Positions 1 to 4,197 of a stretch of DNA of 5,831 bases are shown here, piece by piece. Made by a program: the position numbers and the translations under genes. The number at the start of each line of letters is the position of its first letter. The stretch's first letter is position 1. The stretch is from Ruminococcaceae bacterium UBA6392. Lineage in GTDB: Bacteria; Bacillota; Clostridia; Oscillospirales; Acutalibacteraceae. The notes beneath the pieces are model-generated. The model did not search any database and was not told the origin of the DNA. It saw only the letters and a program-made list of their open reading frames with translations. The stretch spans positions 4,355 to 10,185 of the forward strand of contig DJQG01000087.1 in NCBI GenBank assembly GCA_002438685.1. Direction: 5' to 3'.

Positions 1-375
1 GCGATACTCATCGGACTCGTTATAGCCATGCCCATAGCGATAACGAACATAATCCCCTCGTCCATCTTCGCGGATCTCGCGCAGTACGACTCGATAAAGG
101 CCGGACAGAACAGAGCGGGTATGTTCTTCGCCGCGCGCAACTTTGCCAACAAGATGTGCCAGGCGATAGTCGTTATCGCGTGCTCGCTCCTGCTCGGCAA
201 GGGCGCGGACGGCACGGGCGCCGCAACGAGCGCGGGAGTGCGCAACACGGCACTTGTCGCAATGATTTTCGTCGCGATTTCGGTCGTTGTCTATATCTTC
301 TATAACGACAAGGAGATAACCGCCGCGATAAAGGCGCACAACGAAGCGCAGGAGACGGAAAACAAAAACGCTTGA
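1..375 (+). CDS. Sugar:cation symporter of the GPH/MelB family, C-terminal part (5' end outside window)
   Basis: The reading frame is open from base 1 and ends at a TGA at 373-375, giving 124 residues. The true start lies upstream of the window, and the internal ATG at 28 is not a start. The segment IFADLAQYDSIKAG followed by QNRAGMFFAARNFANK matches the conserved late region of GPH (glycoside-pentoside-hexuronide, MelB-like) transporters: an acidic D-x-x-x-Y-D motif, a G-x-R-x-x-G-x-F-F-A loop, and then a conserved K before the next helix. Two hydrophobic helices follow (about residues 52-63 and 79-97), then a short charged cytoplasmic tail ending in ETENKNA. By family knowledge such proteins import sugars or glycosides with Na+ or H+ across the cytoplasmic membrane. 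The substrate cannot be read from this fragment. A terminator-like hairpin lies about 70 bases downstream, so this is probably the last gene of its transcript. Confidence 0.8.
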   Translation, partial: AILIGLVIAMPIAITNIIPSSIFADLAQYDSIKAGQNRAGMFFAARNFANKMCQAIVVIACSLLLGKGADGTGAATSAGVRNTALVAMIFVAISVVVYIFYNDKEITAAIKAHNEAQETENKNA

Positions 376-444
376 CTTTAAAAGCAACATATAGCAGATA
401 AGCTCCGTTGCTCGGAGGGCAGATCGTTCGACAGAAATGATACG

Positions 445-496
445 CCGGATAAGGGTACAGGCTGAAACGCCTGTTTCTCTTGTCCGGTTTTGTTTT
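445..496 (+). terminator. Rho-independent terminator after the sugar transporter
   Basis: The outer stem CCGGATAAG (445-453) pairs with CTTGTCCGG (479-487) over 9 bp including one G-U pair. The inner stem ACAGGC (457-462) pairs with GCCTGT (469-474) around the loop TGAAAC. A TTTTGTTTT tract follows directly at 488-496. This is a good intrinsic terminator for the rightward transporter transcript, although it lies about 70 bases after the stop codon. Confidence 0.8.
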
Positions 497-498
497 CG

Positions 499-600
499 GC
501 TCTGTTTAATTTTCAAGGTGCGCGGATATGGATGCCCGTGACGGAGCTCGTTGTCGCGGTGTTTGCCGGCGTGATGATGGCGAAGAAAATACAGCCGTAA
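499..600 (+). pseudogene. Probable C-terminal remnant of a MATE-family efflux transporter
   Basis: In the frame ending at the TAA at 598-600, this stretch encodes a short hydrophobic peptide that includes GARIWMPVTELVVAVFAGVM and ends in AKKIQP. The pattern G-x-x-[IV]-W-x-x-x-P-[IV]-[AT]-E-L followed by a hydrophobic helix and a lysine-rich end resembles the last transmembrane helix and tail of MATE (NorM/DinF-like) multidrug efflux proteins. No start codon with a ribosome binding site and no upstream coding sequence precede it. The frame closes at a TGA at 463-465, inside the preceding terminator. I therefore read it as the leftover 3' end of a deleted gene. The assignment comes from a pattern of about 30 residues and could be chance. 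There is no plausible way for it to be translated as a working protein. Confidence 0.4.
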
Positions 601-635
601 AAAAAATAACCGCCTCCGATATTGGGGCGGTTATT
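599..635 (-). terminator. Terminator hairpin for the leftward lipoprotein gene (possibly bidirectional)
   Basis: AATAACCGCC (605-614) is perfectly complementary to GGCGGTTATT (626-635). The inner CC/GG (616-617 with 624-625) extends the stem past one bulged base. On the minus strand the stem runs into eight consecutive T (the A run at 599-606), a strong intrinsic terminator for the lipoprotein gene ending at 697. On the plus strand the tail is only TTATTGTGTATTA, so termination in that direction would be weaker. Confidence 0.8.
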
Positions 636-696
636 GTGTATTATGAGGCGAAGTTTCGGTAAGCTATCATAGAGATGCCATATGAGCGAATTTTAT

Positions 697-1062
697 TTAT
701 CCTTCAACATTATCTCCGTTAGGGTCACAGGAATTACAATATAGGTCATAGGCATTTTTCGTCTTGTTGCGGCAGGTGTCGTTTTTGCCCATGCAGTAGT
801 ATTTGCCACCGTCGTCATAAGAATAGTTTTTGTCGGCGGCTTGATCCTTCATCCAGCTGTTTACATCGTCCTTTGAGTATCCGGAAGACTTCGAGTACGA
901 TGAGGAAGAGCCGCTTTTTGAGTAGCCGGAAGATTTTGAATATGAAGAGGAATAGTTGGTCGTGGTTGTATAGTTGTTTGATGTTGAAGAACCGCTATCG
1001 GTGGTACAACCGAAAAGAACAAGAGTCAAACAAACTACAATAATAATAACAAGTTTTTTCAT
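697..1062 (-). CDS. Small Ser/Tyr-rich lipoprotein with four-cysteine C-terminus, function unknown
   Basis: The predicted protein has 121 residues. I chose the ATG at 1062 because it opens a classic lipoprotein signal (MKKL, a hydrophobic core at 4-17, lipobox LFGC with C19 as lipidation site) and has AAAGGA at 1075-1080, 12 bases upstream. A longer frame to 1146 would bury the signal and has no ribosome binding site. After C19 comes a low-complexity Ser/Thr/Tyr/Asn linker (about 20-65) with the repeat SSSYSKSSGYSK at 38-49 and 53-64. A compact region (66-121) follows, with C90, C97, C109 and C112 in the pattern C-x6-C-x11-C-x2-C, within YYCMGKNDTC and LYCNSCDPNGDN. This spacing could bind a metal or form two disulfides. 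I infer that the protein is anchored outside the membrane with the Cys domain held off the surface by the linker. It is transcribed divergently from the XRE regulator gene and shares its operator-rich promoter region. No function can be assigned. Confidence 0.75.
   Translation of the reverse strand: MKKLVIIIVVCLTLVLFGCTTDSGSSTSNNYTTTTNYSSSYSKSSGYSKSGSSSSYSKSSGYSKDDVNSWMKDQAADKNYSYDDGGKYYCMGKNDTCRNKTKNAYDLYCNSCDPNGDNVEG
871..951 (-). repeat. Two 36-base coding repeats, 45-base period, in the lipoprotein linker
   Basis: Bases 871-906 and 916-951 both encode SSSYSKSSGYSK on the minus strand, separated by codons for SGS. The copies differ at 7 of 36 bases, and every difference falls at a third codon position and is silent. 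The peptide is therefore duplicated exactly while the DNA has diverged. Confidence 0.85.
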
Positions 1063-1189
1063 AATCGTTAATTGTCCTTTCTGCTTAATTTTGGCGTGCT
1101 TACGAAAACAGGGGAGAGTGAATTTTAAATTGAAAAGTCCCTGCATCGAAAATTTATTTAATGTTTGATATAGAGCCCCCTTTTAGCAC

Positions 1190-1218
1190 ATTATAGTTGA
1201 AACATTGATTAGTGATAT
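1190..1218 (-). promoter_or_regulatory. Predicted promoter of the lipoprotein gene
   Basis: On the minus strand there is a perfect -10 box TATAAT (plus-strand 1190-1195). At 17-bp spacing the -35 position (1213-1218) reads ATATCA, which is poor. That -35 position lies inside the perfect palindrome at 1211-1224. Transcription would start near 1183 and leave an untranslated leader of about 120 bases. The weak -35 under an operator suggests regulated use. Confidence 0.5.
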
Positions 1219-1224
1219 ATCACT
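1211..1224. promoter_or_regulatory. Operator-like palindrome O1 (perfect)
   Basis: AGTGATATATCACT is a perfect 14-bp inverted repeat between the divergent lipoprotein and XRE genes. It covers the -35 position of the leftward promoter. Small XRE/Cro-type dimers typically bind such sites, so it is a likely binding site for the adjacent regulator. Confidence 0.65.
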
Positions 1225-1255
1225 TACAAGGCAATTATAACTGTGCGGAATATAT

Positions 1256-1284
1256 TTGTCAACACTTTTTGCTAATTTTATAGT
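1256..1284 (+). promoter_or_regulatory. Predicted promoter of the XRE regulator gene
   Basis: TTGTCA (1256-1261), a 17-bp spacer and TATAGT (1279-1284) form a good sigma-A promoter with one mismatch in each box. Transcription would begin near 1291, giving a leader of about 60 bases. Operator copy O2 overlaps the -10 box and start point, and O3 lies just downstream. This layout fits autorepression. Confidence 0.65.
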
Positions 1285-1295
1285 TAAATATCACT
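1282..1295. promoter_or_regulatory. Operator-like copy O2 (12/14 match)
   Basis: AGTTAAATATCACT matches the O1 palindrome at 12 of 14 bases, with an intact right half TATCACT. It overlaps the -10 element and start region of the XRE gene promoter. Its centre is 71 bp from that of O1. Confidence 0.5.
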
Positions 1296-1311
1296 AACAA
1301 ACCCTTATTGC

Positions 1312-1325
1312 AGTGATATATCATC
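1312..1325. promoter_or_regulatory. Operator-like copy O3 (12/14 match)
   Basis: AGTGATATATCATC matches O1 at 12 of 14 bases, with an intact left half AGTGATA. It lies in the leader of the XRE gene. Its centre is 30 bp from that of O2, about three helical turns, so both could be bound from the same DNA face. Confidence 0.5.
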
Positions 1326-1349
1326 TATATAAAACGGATGAGGTGCAGT

Positions 1350-1592
1350 ATGGGTATATATGAATTTGTTGTAAATCGAATATATGAACTTTGCCGCGAG
1401 AGAGGAATTACACCAAATGCTTTAAGTTATCTCGCCGGAGTCTCGCAATCAACGATAAAAAGCATTCTTAATGGAGAGAGCAAAAATCCCGGTGTCGTTA
1501 CTTTGAAAAAGATTTGTGACGGATTGGATATTACAATTGTAGATTTTTTTAACACAGAGGAGTTTTATAAACTCGAACAGGAAATCAAATAA
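1350..1592 (+). CDS. Small Cro/XRE-family helix-turn-helix regulator
   Basis: The protein has 80 residues. I chose the ATG at 1350 because GAGGT at 1340-1344 sits 5 bases upstream. The in-frame ATG at 1338 has no ribosome binding site and would overlap this one. Almost the whole protein is one lambda-repressor-like domain: helix 1 at about 4-17 (EFVVNRIYELCRERG), the helix-turn-helix at about 21-42 with recognition helix QSTIKSIL (33-40), the wing-like segment NGESKNPGVVTLKKICDGL, and the family-typical end ITIVDFF before a short charged tail. There is no sensor, protease or metabolite-binding domain, so response to a signal would need a partner or a change in concentration. Three palindromic operator copies lie upstream, over its own promoter and the divergent lipoprotein promoter, so I infer that it represses itself and controls the lipoprotein. 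The gene is AT-rich compared with purA and guaA, which could mean horizontal acquisition. Confidence 0.88.
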   Translation: MGIYEFVVNRIYELCRERGITPNALSYLAGVSQSTIKSILNGESKNPGVVTLKKICDGLDITIVDFFNTEEFYKLEQEIK

Positions 1593-1596
1593 ATAA

Positions 1597-1625
1597 CCCC
1601 GCCTTCGGAATATCCCGAGGCGGGG
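1597..1625. terminator. Hairpin terminator between the convergent XRE and deacetylase genes
   Basis: CCCCGCC (1597-1603) pairs with GGCGGGG (1619-1625). The stem continues through T-A and CGG/CCG pairs around one bulged T, closing a six-base loop. On the minus strand it is followed by TTATTTATTTG, a reasonable T-rich tail for the deacetylase gene ending at 1642. On the plus strand the tail (CTGTGCTTTGC) is weaker. It probably serves both genes. Confidence 0.7.
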
Positions 1626-1641
1626 CTGTGCTTTGCGATAT

Positions 1642-2667
1642 TCAATTCGGCAGTTGTTCGAGCGAGCGAAACTCGTAGCCCTGCTTGCGCGCCCAGTCGA
1701 TGATATCGCCGAGGGCGGCGGCGTTGTCGGGCGAGACGGAGTGGAGCAGTATGACCGCGCCCGGATGCAGGCGCGAAGTCACGGTGTCGAACGCATACTG
1801 CTTGCCCTTTGTGTCGTTGACATCCCAGTCGGCGTAGGCGACCGACCAGAACACGGATTTATATCCGAGCGAGGAGACGAGGTCGAGCGCCGAGGCGGAA
1901 TATGACCCCATCGGGAAGCGAAAATACGGCGAGGAATAGCCGAACTTTTCGCGCAGATAGTTGTCGCAGGTCTCGATTTCCGTCGCCATCTTCTCGCGGC
2001 TTATCTTTGAAAAGTCGGGGTGGGTCGTCGAATGATTGCCAACGATGTGCCCCTCGTTTATCATTCTTGCGATAAGTCCGGGTTCTGCCTTAATATTCGA
2101 GAGCGTGCAGAAAAATGCGGCGGGCACGTTCTTCTGCTTGAGAATGTCGAGCACGGTCGTTGTGTATCCGTTCTCCCAGCCGCAGTCAAAGGTGAGATAG
2201 AGAACTTTTTCTTTCGTCTTCATGTCTATCGAGACGGCGTTGAAGCCCTTCTCGTCGAAATATTTCTGCGCATTCGTCGAGTTCTGGTGCGGAACGCCGT
2301 TTTTGGACACGCCGTAGCTGTATCCGACCGTCGCGGTCGAAAGCCCGCGCGTGTTCTGCGGATCGGCGGCGGTCAGTTTTATCTTCGGCAGCGGGGAGAG
2401 TCCGGTATACGTTCCGGTGTTCGGGTCGAGCTTGCCTTTCTCCGTTTTGCGCTGAGCCAAAGTCGTGCTCTCGGGCACTTTTGTCGTCTGCGGAGCTTTT
2501 GTGGTCTGCGGCGGCGCAGTCGTTGTCTCGTCGCGCTTCTGACCGGTCACGGGCGCGTTGCCGTGGGTGGCGTCCGTGCTGTCGTCAACGACCTTTGTTT
2601 TGCACGCGCACAGCGAGATAATGAGCATCAGCGCGAGCGCGAGGCTTAAAAATCTTCGTCTCTTCAT
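1642..2667 (-). CDS. pdaA: PdaA-like polysaccharide (peptidoglycan) deacetylase, lipoprotein
   Basis: The 341-residue protein begins with a lipoprotein signal (MKRRR, hydrophobic core to about 19, lipobox LCAC with C22). The ATG at 2667 has AAAGGA at 2677-2682, 9 bases upstream. Residues 23-75 form a Thr/Pro/Lys-rich spacer containing TTKAPQTTK. The carbohydrate esterase 4 (NodB) domain occupies about 150-338. Its motifs are LTFDCGWENGYT (catalytic D161), GHIVGNHSTTHPDF (metal ligands H212 and H216), RFPMGSYS (R250), VFWSVAYADW (D280) and LHPGAVILLHSVS (H309). The order, GWENGY, FWSVA-x-x-DW and the C-terminal GYEFRSL resemble Bacillus PdaA, which removes N-acetyl groups from muramic acid to allow muramic-delta-lactam formation in spore cortex. 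The second Asp usual in CE4 enzymes (TFDD) is Cys162, where PdaA has Asn. Membrane anchoring by lipid and a long spacer differ from Bacillus PdaA. The fold assignment is secure. The exact substrate is inferred, and a vegetative wall deacetylase is possible. Confidence 0.9.
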   Translation of the reverse strand: MKRRRFLSLALALMLIISLCACKTKVVDDSTDATHGNAPVTGQKRDETTTAPPQTTKAPQTTKVPESTTLAQRKTEKGKLDPNTGTYTGLSPLPKIKLTAADPQNTRGLSTATVGYSYGVSKNGVPHQNSTNAQKYFDEKGFNAVSIDMKTKEKVLYLTFDCGWENGYTTTVLDILKQKNVPAAFFCTLSNIKAEPGLIARMINEGHIVGNHSTTHPDFSKISREKMATEIETCDNYLREKFGYSSPYFRFPMGSYSASALDLVSSLGYKSVFWSVAYADWDVNDTKGKQYAFDTVTSRLHPGAVILLHSVSPDNAAALGDIIDWARKQGYEFRSLEQLPN

Positions 2668-2770
2668 TTAACACAGTCCTTTCACAGATATTCGTGATTA
2701 TTGTGTGCCGAAAAAGGCGATTTTAATATCGAATGCGAAAACATTTTGATTTTGAATTATACCATTTTAT

Positions 2771-2798
2771 ATTATACCACAATAACCAATAAAATCAA
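2771..2798 (-). promoter_or_regulatory. Predicted promoter of the deacetylase gene
   Basis: On the minus strand TTGATT (plus-strand 2793-2798), a 16-bp spacer and TATAAT (2771-2776) form a credible sigma-A promoter. A second TATAAT lies 15 bp further on (2756-2761), part of a repeated ATTATACCA on the plus strand, but it lacks a good -35 box. The leader would be about 100 bases. I saw no obvious sporulation-type promoter, but that cannot be excluded by eye. Confidence 0.55.
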
Positions 2799-2842
2799 TT
2801 GAGAAGCCGCAAAAAATTCGACTCTTTGAGCCCTTCGGCTCA

Positions 2843-2871
2843 TTGACACCGCGCGGGCGATAATATATAAT
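2843..2871 (+). promoter_or_regulatory. Consensus sigma-A promoter of the purA-guaA operon
   Basis: TTGACA (2843-2848), exactly 17 bp, and TATAAT (2866-2871) match the consensus perfectly. Transcription would start near 2878, leaving a leader of only about 30 bases. That excludes a purine riboswitch between promoter and gene. It also places the upstream in-frame GTG at 2875 outside the transcript. Confidence 0.9.
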
Positions 2872-2890
2872 TAAGTGTATTTGATTTTTC

Positions 2891-2897
2891 GGAGGTG
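2891..2897 (+). promoter_or_regulatory. Ribosome binding site of purA
   Basis: GGAGGTG lies 10 bases before the ATG at 2908 and fixes that codon as the start. The protein then begins MVRAIVGANWGDEG, as expected for PurA, instead of with an 11-residue extension from 2875. Confidence 0.8.
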
Positions 2898-2907
2898 CGT
2901 TTTAAGT

Positions 2908-4182
2908 ATGGTCAGAGCAATTGTGGGTGCCAACTGGGGCGATGAGGGCAAAGGTAAGATTACCGATATGTTTGCCTCCCAGGCGGACATGGTCATTCGT
3001 TTTCAGGGCGGCGCCAATGCAGGACATACGATAATCAACGACTACGGCAAGTTCGCGCTCCATCTTCTGCCGTCAGGCGTGTGCCAGCCCGGCACGGTCA
3101 ACATCATCGGCAACGGCGTGGCTCTCGATATCGAGAAGCTCGTCAAGGAGATCGAGCATGTCACTTCGGCAGGCGTGCCGCAGCCCAATATCCTCGTTTC
3201 CGAGCGCGCGCAGATCATGATGCCCTATCATGTTATGCTCGACACCTATGAGGAGGAGCGCCTCAAGGATAAAAAATTCGGCTCGACAAAGAGCGGTATC
3301 GCTCCGTTCTATTCGGACAAGTATGCGAAGATCGGCTTCCAGGTCTGCGAGCTATTCGATGAGGAATATCTCAGAGAGAAGCTCGAAAGAGTCTGCGAAG
3401 TGAAGAATCTGCTGCTCGAGCATGTCTATCACAAGCCGACTCTCGATGTGGACGAGCTGTTCGACCACATGATGAAGCTTCGCGAGATGGTCAGACCCTA
3501 TGTCGCGGACACCGGCAAGATAATCCGCCAGGCTGTCAGGGACGGCAAGAACATTCTTCTTGAGGGTCAGCTCGGCTCGCTCAAGGATCCCGATTTCGGC
3601 ATCTATCCCATGGTCACATCGTCGTCGACCCTCGCGGGCTTCGGCGCCGTCGGCGCAGGCATCGCGCCCTATGAGATAAAGGAGATAATCACAGTCACCA
3701 AGGCCTATTCGAGCGCCGTCGGCGCGGGCGAATTCGTCAGCGAGATATTCGGCGAAGAGGCGGAGAAGATGAGAAACCACGGCGGAGACGCCGGCGAATA
3801 CGGCGCAACGACCGGCAGACCGCGCCGCATGGGCTGGTTTGACTGCGTCGCGACCCGCTACGGCTGCGAGGCTCAGGGCGCAACTCAGGTCGCGCTCACC
3901 GCGCTCGACTGCCTGTCGTATCTCGACGAGATAAAGCTCTGCATCGGCTACGAGATAGACGGCGAAGTCACAAAGGACTTCCCTGTTACCTCGCGCCTGA
4001 AAAAGGCAAAGCCCGTCTATGTCACCATGCCCGGCTTCAAGTGCGACATCCGCGGCATAAGAGAATTCGATAAGCTTCCCAAGGAGGCTCAGGACTATGT
4101 CCTCTTCATCGAGAAGGAGATCGGCGTGCCGATAAAGCTCGTTTCCAACGGACCGAGAAGAGAAGAGATTATAGTCAGATAA
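2908..4182 (+). CDS. purA: Adenylosuccinate synthetase (EC 6.3.4.4), divergent subtype
   Basis: This cytoplasmic enzyme condenses IMP with L-aspartate using GTP to make adenylosuccinate, the first committed step to AMP. From the chosen ATG the protein has 424 residues, normal for the family. Visible motifs are the nucleotide loop GANWGDEGKGK (7-17, catalytic D12), NAGHT (37-41, catalytic H40), STKSGIAPFYSDKY (126-139) at the IMP-contact region, EGQLGSLKDPDFGIYPMVTS (219-238), KAYSSAVGAGEF (265-276), the aspartate-loop signature GATTGRPRRMGWFD (299-312) and the guanine-binding SNGP (413-416). Two motifs differ from the common form. STGRGIGP is here STKSGIAP, and EGAQGTLLDIDHGTYP is here EGQLGSLKDPDFGIYP. 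The essential D, H and TTGRPRR residues are kept, so the enzyme should be active. I associate this variant with Clostridia. It is the first gene of an operon with guaA, 15 bases downstream, under the consensus promoter at 2843-2871. Confidence 0.97.
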   Translation: MVRAIVGANWGDEGKGKITDMFASQADMVIRFQGGANAGHTIINDYGKFALHLLPSGVCQPGTVNIIGNGVALDIEKLVKEIEHVTSAGVPQPNILVSERAQIMMPYHVMLDTYEEERLKDKKFGSTKSGIAPFYSDKYAKIGFQVCELFDEEYLREKLERVCEVKNLLLEHVYHKPTLDVDELFDHMMKLREMVRPYVADTGKIIRQAVRDGKNILLEGQLGSLKDPDFGIYPMVTSSSTLAGFGAVGAGIAPYEIKEIITVTKAYSSAVGAGEFVSEIFGEEAEKMRNHGGDAGEYGATTGRPRRMGWFDCVATRYGCEAQGATQVALTALDCLSYLDEIKLCIGYEIDGEVTKDFPVTSRLKKAKPVYVTMPGFKCDIRGIREFDKLPKEAQDYVLFIEKEIGVPIKLVSNGPRREEIIVR

Positions 4183-4185
4183 AAA

Positions 4186-4192
4186 AGGGTGG
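4186..4192 (+). promoter_or_regulatory. Ribosome binding site of guaA
   Basis: AGGGTGG lies 5 bases before the ATG at 4198. The upstream in-frame GTG at 4189 falls inside this site, so ATG 4198 is the better start. Confidence 0.75.
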
Positions 4193-4197
4193 ATATC

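Larger units (their letters stand above)
376..696. other. Intergenic stretch without an intact gene
   Basis: About 320 bases separate the transporter stop from the stop of the convergent lipoprotein gene. They contain a small hairpin (CTCCG at 403-407 with CGGAG at 413-417), a rightward terminator (445-496), the tail of a probable decayed MATE transporter (499-600) and a second terminator hairpin (605-635). I looked for riboswitch-like conserved cores in 376-500 and recognised none. Bases 636-696 show nothing I can name. Confidence 0.6.

Noticed and set aside
376..500. A possible riboswitch or structured RNA after the sugar transporter
   Set aside because: The only strong structure is the terminator hairpin. 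I recognised no conserved riboswitch core, and no intact gene follows for it to control.
974..1168. A 64-codon plus-strand frame opposite the lipoprotein start
   Set aside because: It is antisense to the lipoprotein signal peptide and leader and has no convincing ribosome binding site.
1633..2649. Plus-strand open frames opposite the deacetylase gene
   Set aside because: The minus strand encodes a full CE4 enzyme with all motifs. The plus frames are Arg-rich shadows without start signals.
2732..2830. CGAA-containing stretches (near 2736 and, inverted, near 2818) as PurR boxes upstream of purA
   Set aside because: They match the PurBox consensus only partly and are about 80 bp apart, unlike the close tandem pair bound by PurR.
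2828..2841. Hairpin GAGCC-CTTC-GGCTC just upstream of the purA promoter
   Set aside because: The 5-bp stem has no adjacent T tract on either strand and overlaps no gene end, so I would not call it a terminator or regulatory RNA.
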